The notes under the pieces are model-generated. The model was not told the origin of the DNA, searched no databases, and was given only the letters and a program-made list of their open reading frames with translations. A stretch of DNA of 64,000 nucleotides from Rothia sp. (in: high G+C Gram-positive bacteria). Lineage in GTDB: Bacteria; Actinomycetota; Actinomycetes; Actinomycetales; Micrococcaceae. Positions 1 through 8,792 of the stretch are shown piece after piece. Numbering within the stretch: the first letter of the stretch is position 1; each line of letters starts with the position of its first letter. Both the position numbers and the translations under genes were made by a program. The stretch lies in NCBI GenBank assembly GCA_030529845.1, contig JAUMWB010000005.1:124001-188000 (forward strand), in the 5' to 3' direction.

Positions 1-666
1 CCGGATGGAACAATCGTAGGGATTTCTCCGACCACTGGACATTACAAAAATGACGGAGTTGAAGAAAAAATTCTTGTCACAATTGATGAGAAGGAAGAAA
101 AAGAAAAACTAGTTCTTAATTTTCCTAACTACCATACCCCTGCAAACGACTTGCACTGCCGGGACGGAAAAGTATTTGCCCTGGGTACACTGCCTGAAGA
201 GAATGAATACGGTAGCTACCAGTACGGCGATGTGCTCACTTTCGACCTTGAAACAAGAGAGTTCTTAGCGGTCCCTGTGACGGATGAAGAAGGGGACCCC
301 CTACCTCTTACCCATGAAGACGGCACTGGAGTAGCACACGCTCAAGCTATAGATAATGAAGCTATCAAAGATGGCAAACTGTCCTGGTACCTGGGGAATA
401 CCATCTATGAGACTGATGTCGCTACAGGCGTGACCAAAGAGCTCTTCGACATCTCCGCAACTAAACAAGGGCTGTCCAACTCACAGGTTGTTTTCAGGGA
501 AGTCGATATCGTCGTCTTCTCTTACAACCAAGACGAAGAAATCCAGATGGTTCGTTACGACCGCTCAACTGGGCATGAACTTGACCGTGTTCAAGTCGAC
601 GGTCTAACTGAGAAAACCTCAGTCAAGATGATACCCCGAGGGTTCGCCGCTAAACCACTAACCTGA
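1..666 (+). CDS. Hypothetical protein, 3' part only
   Basis: The reading frame is open from the first base of the window and ends at a TGA at 664-666, so the 5' end lies outside. About 221 residues are visible. I do not recognise the family. The sequence is acidic and has short recurring units of the type 'DGK-x-aromatic ... TFDLETRE' and 'DGKLSWYLGNTIYETDVATG', which look like blades of a beta-propeller; this is an inference only. The coding sequence is clearly AT-richer than the genes that follow, which may indicate transfer. An internal TTG at 151 could be mistaken for a start, but the upstream frame codes for similar sequence. A hairpin terminator follows directly. Confidence 0.6.
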   Translation, partial: PDGTIVGISPTTGHYKNDGVEEKILVTIDEKEEKEKLVLNFPNYHTPANDLHCRDGKVFALGTLPEENEYGSYQYGDVLTFDLETREFLAVPVTDEEGDPLPLTHEDGTGVAHAQAIDNEAIKDGKLSWYLGNTIYETDVATGVTKELFDISATKQGLSNSQVVFREVDIVVFSYNQDEEIQMVRYDRSTGHELDRVQVDGLTEKTSVKMIPRGFAAKPLT

Positions 667-678
667 GCCCTCGCACAG

Positions 679-720
679 AAGGGTGGGCTTCTATCCCAGG
701 AGCCCACCCTTCGTATCTTT
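679..720 (+). terminator. Hairpin terminator after the first gene
   Basis: Perfect 11-bp arms AAGGGTGGGCT (679-689) and AGCCCACCCTT (701-711) with an 11-nt loop, followed by CGTATCTTT. It sits between two convergent genes and probably stops transcription from both sides. Confidence 0.75.
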
Positions 721-728
721 ACCCCGCC

Positions 729-1865
729 CTAGGCAGCGTCCAGGGCAGAGGTCATATCCTCCAGCAGGTCCTCAACGTCCTCAATACCGACGGCTACGCG
801 CACCAGGCGGGTGGTGAGGCCGGCATCGTCACGGTCTTCTGGGGAGTAGGCGCCCTGGGTCATGGTGGTGGGTAGGCAGACCAGGGACTCAATGCCGCCG
901 AGGGAGACAGCGAAGGTGAAGACCTTGAGGGAGTCGAGGAAGGCCTTGATGTCGTGGCCTTCCTTGACGGTGAAGGAGAAGAGGGCGCCCTTGCCGGTGG
1001 CCTGTTCAGCCTGGATCTGAGCTTCCTCGGCGCTGTAGGAGCCGGGGAAGTAGACGGTCTCTACGGCGGGGTGGGCGGCGACAGCCTCGATGATGGCTTC
1101 GGCGTTGGCCTGCTGGCGTTCCATGCGCAGGGCCAGAGTTTTGACGTTCTGTAGCAGGCGGTAGGAGTCGATGGGTGAGAGCACGCCGCCGGAGATCAGC
1201 TGGGCCTTGAAGAGCTTGTCGGCCAGGTCGGTGTCGTTGGTGGTGGCGACGCCCGCGAGCAGGTCACCGTGACCGGCCAGGTACTTGGTGGCTGACTGCA
1301 CGACGATGTCGGCACCCAGTTCCAGGGGCTTTTGCAGGTAGGGGGTCATAACGGTGTTATCAACGACCAGCAGGGCCCCGTGGCGGTGGGCCAGCTCGGC
1401 GACCTTCTTGATGTCGGTGACGCGCAGGGTGGGGTTGGAGGGGGTCTCAATGAAGACCATGCCCACGTTTTTACCCTCGAAATGGGCGTCGGAGAGGGTG
1501 GAGAGGTCGTAGACCAGTTCGTGTGCGACTCCGCGCTTGGGCAGTTCGATGGTAGCGAAGCGGTAGTTGCCGCCGTAGACGGGCATGCCCATGAGCAGGG
1601 TCTGACCGTGTTCCAGGATTCCCATGGCGGCGGTGGTGGCTGCCATGCCGGAGCCGTAGAGGAAGGCATGCTCGGCACCCTCGATGGCGGCGAGGGTGGT
1701 TTCTGCCTTGGAGCGGGTGGGGTTGCCGCCGCGCTGGTATTCGAAGGGGCCTTCGGTGCCGTCGGTGGGCTGGCCGAAGGTGGAGGCGGTGTAAATCGGG
1801 GGTACGACGGCCTGTTCTTCGTTAGAGTGCACGGCGTGGATTGCGCGGGTGGTAAAGCCTGCCAC
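729..1865 (-). CDS. Trans-sulfuration PLP-dependent enzyme (cystathionine gamma-synthase / lyase family)
   Basis: A 378-residue cytoplasmic enzyme of the Cys/Met metabolism PLP family, handling cystathionine, homocysteine or methionine. Seen: the N-terminal TRAIH motif, PPIYTASTF, the YGSGMAA segment, ETPSNP, the PLP-binding region DNTVMTPYLQKPLELGAD, the Schiff-base lysine in QSATKYLAGHGD, and SLGGIESL near the C-terminus. Length fits the family. The subtype (CGS, gamma-lyase or methionine gamma-lyase) cannot be settled by eye. I chose the GTG at 1865 because a GAAAGGA ribosome-binding site lies six bases upstream and the protein then begins right before TTRAIH; the frame extends upstream to 1997 but that part is unlike the family. 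A second sulfur-metabolism PLP enzyme, MetY, lies at 17696. Confidence 0.88.
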   Translation of the reverse strand: MAGFTTRAIHAVHSNEEQAVVPPIYTASTFGQPTDGTEGPFEYQRGGNPTRSKAETTLAAIEGAEHAFLYGSGMAATTAAMGILEHGQTLLMGMPVYGGNYRFATIELPKRGVAHELVYDLSTLSDAHFEGKNVGMVFIETPSNPTLRVTDIKKVAELAHRHGALLVVDNTVMTPYLQKPLELGADIVVQSATKYLAGHGDLLAGVATTNDTDLADKLFKAQLISGGVLSPIDSYRLLQNVKTLALRMERQQANAEAIIEAVAAHPAVETVYFPGSYSAEEAQIQAEQATGKGALFSFTVKEGHDIKAFLDSLKVFTFAVSLGGIESLVCLPTTMTQGAYSPEDRDDAGLTTRLVRVAVGIEDVEDLLEDMTSALDAA

Positions 1866-2162
1866 AGTGATTCCTTTCGGTGTCAAGAAAAAAGCGTATT
1901 TATAGAGCCTATACCTGCTATCTGCAAGGCAGAGAATTAATGTTACGTGTTTATGACGTTGCTCTTGGACAAACACAAGAGGTATAGCCAAAGGCACATC
2001 CGCGCCAGCACACGAGCCTCACCGGCACACACTCCCTGCTCCCGGCTGCCCCAGCCGGTATTCTTAAAGAATGAGATACAGGCCCTGCGCCCGCTCGTCC
2101 GCTGTCGCTCAGGGCCGTATTTACCTCGCACACATCCCCCTACACCACACAAAGAGTTCTCT
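1866..2162. other. Divergent intergenic region, ~300 bp
   Basis: Separates the leftward PLP enzyme from the rightward metalloprotease. It must carry promoters for both. I see no riboswitch and no long inverted repeat. Open frames cross it in both directions but carry no family signal. Confidence 0.4.
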
Positions 2163-4385
2163 ATGCCCTCCTCCCCCATCCATCGCCGCGCCCTCATTCA
2201 CGGCGCAGCCTGGTCTGCCCCCACCATCATCGCCAGCTCGGCGGTGCCCGCCTACGCCGCATCAACGCCGTCCGCCGACCTTTTTGCCACCCTGGCAGCA
2301 GAACTAGGCGGTATCTCCTTCACCGAGTCGCAGACCGTCTACAACTCACTCTCACCCACCGTTCGCTTTACCAACATCACCAACAAGCGGCTAGAGATTT
2401 CCCGCCGCACCGGGCGTCCTTTCAACTCCGTAACCGAGGCAGAGGCCCGCGCTGAGCTCCAGCCCGAGGTGCTCAAAGCTACCGGCCTTGAGAAGCAGTT
2501 CAACGTCTCAAAGCTGCTGGCCCAAAACACCCTCACCGCGATTGCCGCAACCCCCCTCTACGCCCATCTCTCACCCCAAGAGCGCGAAACCCTAATCACC
2601 AATAAGGTCAGCGGGCGCAAGGAGCAGTTCCTGCTAGGCCTGGCCTACCTGCGGTCGCTCTACTCCTTCGAGCTGGGCGGCGTGAACGTGGCCGAGGCCC
2701 TCATTGCTAACCCTGAGCAGTTCGGCATCACCGGGGTTGACCCGATTGACTACATTCTCAACATTGGCTCCCAGCGGGCTAACGTACTGGCCTTCAGTAA
2801 CTCCCCCACTGCCCACCGCACCGTGGTGCGCCTGCCGGAGCTCACCAGCTTCATTGCCGACCGGGCAGGCACCAGCGACCTGGACGCCTGGATGCGGGAG
2901 CAGAGCGGGGCCATCATTGCGGACGCCGCCGCCCCGCTCTACAGCAAGCTGGCGGCAGCCCCTGCCTCCCACCGCTTTATCCTGCCCCTGCTTTCGCAGG
3001 AGAATGACGGGGTCTATGTTGCAACAACCCCGGCCTCTATCACCTTCGGCCACACCTACACCTATATAGACCCCGCCACCGCAGGTAGCAGCACCGCTGA
3101 AAAGACCGCCTTCATCGACGAACTCAACCGCCGGGCAGCCGAGCAGAACGCCTTTGTGGAACTCTGGACCCGCTTGGCTCCCGCCTATGCTGGTGAGCTC
3201 ACCGGCAACCGCCTGGCGATTGATACCTTCCAGGGCTACAAGGCCCAGAACATCTCAGCCTCCTGGCTGCCCAAGACCAACCCCGGAGCTATCAGCGACT
3301 TCTTTGCGCCCCTCAACCTCTGGGTACCCTACACTCAGGCAACCGCCCAGGCCGAGGGCACCGGCATGCGCTACTTCATGGGCAAGGCCATCTCTGCCAA
3401 CGGTGTGACCACCTACGGCCACGAGATGACCCACCTCATCGACGACACCCTGCTCACCAACAGCGGTGGCCTGCGCGACGGTTTTGGCCCCGAAACAATC
3501 GCCCGAGGCATCTTCGAGGGCCCCGATAGCCCCACCTCAGCTATCGTTGGCTTCAACCAGCACTTCGACTGGACCTCAGTCGCCGACCGCCTGCACAACG
3601 GCAGCCCCGAGCAGTTCGCCACCAAGCAAGACCTCTCTGCCTACATGCGCCAGCAGCTCGACACTCTCTACCTGCTGGATGCCCTCGAGGCAGAAGCTAT
3701 CCTGCGCCGCCCGGCCGAGGAGCGTGCCGTCCTGCTCAACCGCCTGAGCCAGACCCCGCGCGGCACCACCGGCCACACCGATGACACCTTCAGCACCATC
3801 ACCGTGGACGAGGCAGCCGCCCTCTCAACAGTGGAGGACTTCACCGCCCAGGGTCTGGTGGTCTCCCGCTACCAGTGGCGTGGTATCAGCACCATCGGCA
3901 CAGCACCGGCGAACAGCTACTACACCATTCCCCTCTTTGACCCCGCCTACGGTGCTTACACTCCCTCCACCGGTGCGCCTGGCGATATCACCGTCCGCCG
4001 TCAGGCCTTCGACCTGCTGGCTTACAAGGGCTACGACGAAGGCCTGGTGCCCTACATCTCCAACCAGTACAAGACCGCTGCCGGCGGGGCGCTCTCGGAT
4101 AGCTTCATCATGGGGCAAATCGGCATCGCCGACTATGCTGCCGACCGCGCGTCTCGCTACCATCAGGGGCTTCAGCGGGCGGAGGCGTCCGCGGTCTTCC
4201 CCTTCACCTACCGCGGGCAGACCATTGCCTCCCTCGGCGACCTGCGAGCCCAGTTTGACCAGGCCCTTGCCGCCGACCTGCCCCACCTACAGCAGGCTCG
4301 GGCAGGCTCTACCAGCGCTATCTGGTCGGTGACTGCCGTGCGCGAGCTCAAGGCCTCCTTCTACCGGGCGGCTATGCAGCTCTAG
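2163..4385 (+). CDS. Secreted M26-like (Zmp-type) zinc metalloprotease
   Basis: 740 residues. The N-terminus has paired arginines (HRRALIHGAAW) before a hydrophobic stretch ending AVPAYAAS, a Tat-like signal peptide. The zinc site is H420-E-M-T-H424, followed 20 residues later by E444 in GPETIARGIFEG. This spacing and the flanking sequence (YGHEMTHLID ... glycine-rich turn ... E) match peptidase family M26, known from streptococcal IgA1 protease and ZmpB/ZmpC. Here the protein is much shorter, lacks G5 and LPXTG segments, and ends without an anchor, so it is probably released. ATG 2163 is chosen because the signal peptide starts there; the frame runs open further upstream but has no signal. 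Role (host protein cleavage, or wall processing) is not shown. A strong terminator follows. Confidence 0.8.
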   Translation: MPSSPIHRRALIHGAAWSAPTIIASSAVPAYAASTPSADLFATLAAELGGISFTESQTVYNSLSPTVRFTNITNKRLEISRRTGRPFNSVTEAEARAELQPEVLKATGLEKQFNVSKLLAQNTLTAIAATPLYAHLSPQERETLITNKVSGRKEQFLLGLAYLRSLYSFELGGVNVAEALIANPEQFGITGVDPIDYILNIGSQRANVLAFSNSPTAHRTVVRLPELTSFIADRAGTSDLDAWMREQSGAIIADAAAPLYSKLAAAPASHRFILPLLSQENDGVYVATTPASITFGHTYTYIDPATAGSSTAEKTAFIDELNRRAAEQNAFVELWTRLAPAYAGELTGNRLAIDTFQGYKAQNISASWLPKTNPGAISDFFAPLNLWVPYTQATAQAEGTGMRYFMGKAISANGVTTYGHEMTHLIDDTLLTNSGGLRDGFGPETIARGIFEGPDSPTSAIVGFNQHFDWTSVADRLHNGSPEQFATKQDLSAYMRQQLDTLYLLDALEAEAILRRPAEERAVLLNRLSQTPRGTTGHTDDTFSTITVDEAAALSTVEDFTAQGLVVSRYQWRGISTIGTAPANSYYTIPLFDPAYGAYTPSTGAPGDITVRRQAFDLLAYKGYDEGLVPYISNQYKTAAGGALSDSFIMGQIGIADYAADRASRYHQGLQRAEASAVFPFTYRGQTIASLGDLRAQFDQALAADLPHLQQARAGSTSAIWSVTAVRELKASFYRAAMQL

Positions 4386-4416
4386 AGCCCCCTAGCGTTA
4401 GAGCCCGAAGAACTGA

Positions 4417-4452
4417 AAAAGTCCCGCTCCCTGGTGAGGGAGCGGGACTTTT
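4417..4452. terminator. Bidirectional hairpin terminator
   Basis: Perfect 16-bp arms AAAAGTCCCGCTCCCT (4417-4432) and AGGGAGCGGGACTTTT (4437-4452) with a 4-nt loop. The A-tract/T-tract ends let it work on both strands, between the convergent metalloprotease and NlpC/P60 genes. Confidence 0.9.
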
Positions 4453-4481
4453 CTCAAGAAAAGATGCTGTTGGCGGTTGCC

Positions 4482-5411
4482 TTAGCTGTTGTAGCCAGCG
4501 GGTGATACGAAGATCGGTGCGGACGCGGTGGGCAGGTTCACCGAGAAGATGGAGGTGCCCATGCCGTTCCAGCCGCCGTGTACAGCCTGGCCGTTGCCAA
4601 TGTAAACGGCGATGTGCTGCTGACCGAAGCCGTTGGACTGGTAAAGAACCAGGTCGCCGGGCTGGGGGTTGGAGGTTACGGTACCCAAGGCCATGTACTC
4701 CATGGGCCAGCCGTGGAAGTTGATGCCAGCGGCGCGCAGGGAGTTGGTTGCCAGCATGGTGCAGTCGGTCTGAGCGTTGACGGCTGCGGCACCCAGGGCG
4801 GCTGCTACAACAGCATCGCGCTTAGCCTGATTGGTGGCAGTGGAAAGAGTGGGGGCTGCTGCGGGTGCAGCGGTGGTTGCTGCGGGTGCAGGAGCAGGTG
4901 CCTGGGTTGCTACAGGAGCTACGGTTTCAACGGGTGCAGGAGCAGGAGCTGCTTCTACAACCTCAACGGTCTCGGACTGAACAGCAACGGTGGCTTCTTC
5001 AACAGGAGCTTCGACGGGTGCTTCTTCAACAACCGGAGCTTCTACAGGAGCCTCTTCAACGACGGGGGCTTCCTCAACGGGAGCTTCCTCGATAACGGGG
5101 GTTGCTTCAACGGGCTTTTCGGGAGCTACGATGTAAGCGGGAACGCCCCAGCTTACGACCTTGCCTTCACCTGCAACGGCGAATGCCTTGAGCAGGGGGG
5201 TTGAAACGGCTGCACCGTTGTCTACGGTGGTCTGCGGGGCTTCATTTACCGATGCGTTTGCTGCTGCGAGAACAGCGCCGGAGAGGATGACACCTACCGC
5301 ACCTACTGAGAGTGAACGACGCAATGTTGTACCTTTCGTCTCTTCTTGAGATTTCGCAGCCGGGTTGCTGCTACTGCTGGGTGGCCCGTATGTGGGGTTG
5401 TGGGCTCCCAT
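4482..5411 (-). CDS. Secreted NlpC/P60-like cell-wall hydrolase with Pro/Ala/Glu linker
   Basis: 309 residues. After a short hydrophilic start comes a signal peptide (LRRSLSVGAVGVILSGAVLA), then a long low-complexity linker of EEAPVEAPV-type repeats, then a C-terminal domain of about 110 residues. That domain has the expected order for NlpC/P60 cysteine peptidases: cysteine in TDCTMLA, histidine in GQQHIAVYIGNG, and a third polar residue in AVHGGWNG, with the PQPGDLVLY strand between. Such enzymes cut peptidoglycan stem peptides. Two starts are possible: ATG at 5411 (GAGGGA just upstream) and TTG at 5324 (AAAGG seven bases upstream), the latter giving a signal peptide at the very N-terminus. 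A large palindrome lies upstream. Confidence 0.8.
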   Translation of the reverse strand: MGAHNPTYGPPSSSSNPAAKSQEETKGTTLRRSLSVGAVGVILSGAVLAAANASVNEAPQTTVDNGAAVSTPLLKAFAVAGEGKVVSWGVPAYIVAPEKPVEATPVIEEAPVEEAPVVEEAPVEAPVVEEAPVEAPVEEATVAVQSETVEVVEAAPAPAPVETVAPVATQAPAPAPAATTAAPAAAPTLSTATNQAKRDAVVAAALGAAAVNAQTDCTMLATNSLRAAGINFHGWPMEYMALGTVTSNPQPGDLVLYQSNGFGQQHIAVYIGNGQAVHGGWNGMGTSIFSVNLPTASAPIFVSPAGYNS

Positions 5412-5446
5412 GCTTCCCTCGGAAGCTGATTGGACTTTGAACAGCC

Positions 5447-5484
5447 TATAACGATTTGGTAACGATGTATACCAAATCGTTATA
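5447..5484. promoter_or_regulatory. 38-bp palindromic operator upstream of the NlpC/P60 gene
   Basis: Perfect 15-bp arms TATAACGATTTGGTA (5447-5461) and TACCAAATCGTTATA (5470-5484) around 8 nt. It also contains TAACGAT twice in direct orientation 11 bp apart (5449, 5460) plus an inverted copy at 5476-5482. The end nearest the gene is 36 bp from ATG 5411. One-turn spacing suits an OmpR-family response regulator such as MtrA, which controls wall hydrolases in actinobacteria; that assignment is inference. Confidence 0.6.
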
Positions 5485-5627
5485 AAAAGTTGATTTTTCT
5501 GCCCTATGTCACGTCTTGACGGGTCCCCCGGATAGCCTGGAAATCAGCTGTTAAGACTGGTCACGGCTGGTTAATGGCGAGTAGCCTGTGCGGCAAGAAC
5601 ACACCGAAATAATCTGCGACACGGCAA

Positions 5628-5668
5628 CGGCCGGGTCACGGTTTCATGACAAAACCGCGGCCCGGCCG
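5628..5668 (-). terminator. GC-rich hairpin downstream of the pirin gene
   Basis: CGGCCGGG (5628-5635) pairs with CCCGGCCG (5661-5668), with an inner GGTTT/AAACC stem. No T-tract. Probably ends pirin transcription. The rest of the gene-free stretch 5412-5725 holds the operator above and nothing else I recognise. Confidence 0.5.
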
Positions 5669-5725
5669 ACAACTTTCAGGTACCGCGCAAGCGGACGCGC
5701 TCCCGTCCGCCCCTCTACCCGGGGG

Positions 5726-6848
5726 CTAGTCGCCGCGCAGTTTCAGGCGGGCGTTGGGGAGCTCCGGGGCGGGAATGACGGAGGTGCGGGGCTTTTCGTC
5801 GTATTCACCGGGCAGTAGCACCACCCCGCCGAAGCGGGGGTGATCGGCGGTAGCGCCCTGACCGGCGGCAAGGGCGCCACCGGTCACGATGTCAGCACCA
5901 GAGGCACCCGCCGGCGCAGTGACAGCCTCGAAGCTGTCAGCCTGGGCGTTCCAGGCGGCGCGGGCCTCGACGATGTCTTCATGGGTGCGGCCGATGAAGT
6001 TCCACCACATGGTGATTTTTTCACCGAAGGGGGCGCCTCCGAGCAGGATCAGGCGGGTAGCGCCGATGGCCTCGATGGTCAGCTCTTCGGTGCCGGGTTC
6101 AATGAAGAGCATCTCGTCGGCGGCGACGCGCTGGCCCTTAATAAGGAGGGCACCGGTATCGACCACAAACCCGTGCTCAAACTCGGGATTCAGAGTCAGG
6201 GTGAGGGTTCGGCGCGGGGCATCTTCTGCCGGGTTCTTGTCGGCCCGAGGATCTGAGCCGGGAGCACCCACCAGAATTTCCGCGCCCAGCAGGGGCGAGA
6301 AGGTGGTAACGGGGGGACGAGCCGGTCTTGGTTTCCTCATCGACAGTCACACCCAGTTCCCCCAGGAAGACGCGGGCCTGCACTCCAGCCGGGGCGGACG
6401 CGTCCTGCCCGCTCCCCTGCCCGCCGAAGGTGAGGGCTTCGGGCACGAAGTTTTCGAAGGCGGGGGCGGTGTTCATGTCGTCGCGGGGCAGGGCGATCCA
6501 GAGCTGGATGCCGTGCAGCACGGTGGTGTCTGGCGTGGAGTATTCGGAGTGGTTGATGCCGTAGCCGGCGGTCATGAGGTTGAGTTCGCCGGGGCGGACG
6601 TCGGCGACGGTGCCGAGGGAGTCGCGGTGTTCGATGGTGCCGGTGAAGATCCAGCTGGCGGTTTGCAGGCCGGTGTGGGGGTGCGGGGCGACGCGCATGC
6701 CGCCGGTGACGGCGACGTCGTCGGGGCCGTAGTGGTCGATGAAGCACCAGGCGCCGACCATACGGCGGTCGCGGGAGGGCAGCAGACGGCGGACGGTCAT
6801 GGCGCGCAGCCCACCCAGGGGCACGGGGCGGGGCTCAATGAGTTTCAT
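5726..6848 (-). pseudogene. Pirin family protein, split by a frameshift
   Basis: Two overlapping frames together make one pirin (cupin fold, cytoplasmic). The N-terminal part starts at ATG 6848 and carries the metal ligands PHPHTG and GYGINHSEYS (three His, one Glu). The C-terminal part, in another frame, has GFVVDTGALL and the typical RLILLGGAPFGEKITMWWNF segment. The frames meet at a run of six G (6311-6316, C on the coding strand). Removing one base joins KTGSSP to VTTFSPLL without a gap. So this is one extra base in a homopolymer: a sequencing error, a fresh null mutation, or a phase-variable run. Apart from this the gene looks intact and full length. Confidence 0.8.
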
Positions 6849-6925
6849 GGGTTTAGTGTACGCCGGGGCGGACGGGGGTGGGTGGGGATGAAGGTTGGGG
6901 CAAGCGGACGGTAGAGGGGCAGATA

Positions 6926-6998
6926 CGCCGAATGCGACTCCTTTTCCCGAGCGGGCGTTGTTTTAACGTCCTGTTGGGAAAAGGAGTCGCATTCGGCG
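6926..6998 (-). terminator. Long inverted repeat ending the Cascade operon
   Basis: Perfect 23-bp arms: CGCCGAATGCGACTCC... at 6926-6948 and its complement at 6976-6998, with a 27-nt loop. It begins 8 nt after the cas5e stop and probably ends the leftward cas operon. Confidence 0.7.
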
Positions 6999-7005
6999 GT
7001 GCGCC

Positions 7006-7731
7006 CTAGGCAGAGAGGACGGTCTTGCGACGCTTTAGCTGAGTGCCAACGTCCTTCAGCCAAGTCCCACGATTAGAAACCGCAGGAACTTCCGTAGTGA
7101 ATGGAGCTATAGCCTGATTCTGCACGAACTCATGGATAGTGACTAACGCTTTTTCCTGACCTTTTCTCGTGGCAACTGTAGGAAGCTGATAGAGCAGCTC
7201 TGAGTTACCTACGCCTAGGTAGAAGGGAAAAACCGCAGGGAAGGCTTTTCGTCCGAGATAAGTGGAGAATCGTGGGCTACGCAGAGCCTGATCGATTTCT
7301 TCGGTACGACCTTCGGCTGTAATACGGACAATAAATTCCGTGTCTGCCAGGTAGGTGCGATTGACTATAGATGTGCCGCCCTGAGCGTCAGGAGTAAAAA
7401 CTAGATTTTTAGCGCTACTAGCTTTCATCCCCTGAGCCAAGAGCAACCGACGCCGAAATTTCTCTTCACCAGTACGTTGATTGATGGTGTGAAAATCATC
7501 TACAAAAATCGCTCTGCGTTCTTGTCGTACAGTAAAATGGGTGCTTTCAAGCCATATCGGCATTTCATTATCACGCTTGTACCCCATAGCCCCTGCAAGA
7601 AGGCCTCGTAGACTGCGCGGGGACGGAACTTCTTCAGTGCGGACAATGTTGCCTGTTACCGCGGCTCCTGCCCAGGACTGTAGGGGCCCAGCAAGCCGGA
7701 TGTAGACGGAATCACTCACTGCTGGATCCAT
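7006..7731 (-). CDS. cas5e: Type I-E Cascade subunit Cas5e (CasD)
   Basis: 241 residues. The N-terminus (SVYIRLAGPLQSWAG) is the typical Cas5 RAMP start, with the TEEVPSPRSLRGLLAGAMGY segment behind it; PFYLGVGNSEL fits the family's 'LGRRS' region. Cas5e caps the 5' handle of the crRNA in Cascade. It overlaps the 3' end of cas7 by 16 bp, so the two are translationally coupled. Last gene of the leftward operon. Confidence 0.93.
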   Translation of the reverse strand: MDPAVSDSVYIRLAGPLQSWAGAAVTGNIVRTEEVPSPRSLRGLLAGAMGYKRDNEMPIWLESTHFTVRQERRAIFVDDFHTINQRTGEEKFRRRLLLAQGMKASSAKNLVFTPDAQGGTSIVNRTYLADTEFIVRITAEGRTEEIDQALRSPRFSTYLGRKAFPAVFPFYLGVGNSELLYQLPTVATRKGQEKALVTIHEFVQNQAIAPFTTEVPAVSNRGTWLKDVGTQLKRRKTVLSA

Positions 7732-8780
7732 TCGACTACAGTATCGATGAACTCCTTAAGGGAGATGGCTTTGAGGTCACCGAACTGACCGTCGAGCCCC
7801 TCGTAGGTTCCGGTCAGCGCTTCAACAGGGCCAAAATTATCGGAATCAAAGCTACGAGCCTGACGGTACTGCTTGGCAAGGTATTCTACGCTGGGAGCCA
7901 AGTAGCCACCATCCTTACCATTGAGCACAGGGGTTTCAAAGTCATAGGCAGTGCGGTACTGCTGTTCCTCTGCAAGGACGAGAGCAGGCTGAATATAGGG
8001 AGCAGTGCTATTTTCCTTGCCACGAGGCAGACCGTAGATAATTGCGGTAATAAGGTCGCGAAGGTTGCCTTCAGAACGTTCCTGGCCAAATCCGGTCCAG
8101 GATTCTTTGAGCTGGGCCTTATCGATGCTGATGGTGCGATAGAAGATTCCATTGGTGTACTGGGCAACGCCAAGGAAAGTCGCACCGGTTTCCCCCTTGC
8201 GCTCCTTCACATCATCTACCGTTGAGAAGTAGTCAGTTTCAATAGTAGCAGCGTGGGTTGTCACCCCAGGTGAAACACTTAAAGCTGCCTCAGTATTCTT
8301 CTGCGGAGCATTGGCGAACATCCGACCAAAGCTGGCTATTGCGAGGGACCCGGTCTTACCTTCCTTGATAAAGTCAGCATCGGTTTTACCCAGGATAGTT
8401 GTTGCGGCAGTAGTAATTTCTTCTTCACTGAGCCAAGATGAACGTGCAGATCCACCCTCGTCATCCCCCTCTTTACCGCTGCCCTTAGTAAGCGTACCGA
8501 CAAGAGTTTTCGCTGCTTTTAAGAGAGTTTTCTCATCTGTATCAGGAGAAATTTCCAGAGCTTTAGCTACTACCTCACCAGCAAGATCCCCTGAGCGTAC
8601 GGAGCGATCCAAGGAAGCATTTTCGTACGCAGTACGAATACCACGCTTAACTGACTGGGATGAATGAAGGGCGCGCAGGGCGCCGCCAACGGTAACGCGC
8701 TTGGGCGTTCCGTTATCATCCCGGTTGAGATTGGAGTAAGGGACGGAGGTCAGAATGCTGATAGTTAGATGGTTTGACAT
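7716..8780 (-). CDS. cas7e: Type I-E Cascade backbone subunit Cas7e (CasC/Cse4)
   Basis: 354 residues. Starts NHLTISILTSVPYSNLNRDD with GTPKRVTVGGALRALHSSQSVKRGIRTAYE, the characteristic N-terminus of Cse4/Cas7e. Six copies form the crRNA backbone in Cascade. The start ATG at 8780 is preceded by AAGGAT. Twelve bases separate it from cse2. Confidence 0.94.
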   Translation of the reverse strand: MSNHLTISILTSVPYSNLNRDDNGTPKRVTVGGALRALHSSQSVKRGIRTAYENASLDRSVRSGDLAGEVVAKALEISPDTDEKTLLKAAKTLVGTLTKGSGKEGDDEGGSARSSWLSEEEITTAATTILGKTDADFIKEGKTGSLAIASFGRMFANAPQKNTEAALSVSPGVTTHAATIETDYFSTVDDVKERKGETGATFLGVAQYTNGIFYRTISIDKAQLKESWTGFGQERSEGNLRDLITAIIYGLPRGKENSTAPYIQPALVLAEEQQYRTAYDFETPVLNGKDGGYLAPSVEYLAKQYRQARSFDSDNFGPVEALTGTYEGLDGQFGDLKAISLKEFIDTVVEWIQQ

Positions 8781-8792
8781 GGTCAGTTATCC

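Noticed and set aside
1332-1940. Gly-rich ORF opposite the PLP enzyme
   Set aside because: GC-rich antisense frame; the real gene has strong family motifs.
4578-5204. Plus-strand Gly/Cys-rich 208-residue ORF opposite the NlpC/P60 gene
   Set aside because: Mirror of the Pro/Ala/Glu linker repeats on the other strand; no own signals.
6311-6340. Programmed ribosomal frameshifting in pirin
   Set aside because: Only a homopolymer, no slippery heptamer with a stimulatory stem; a plain indel explains it better.
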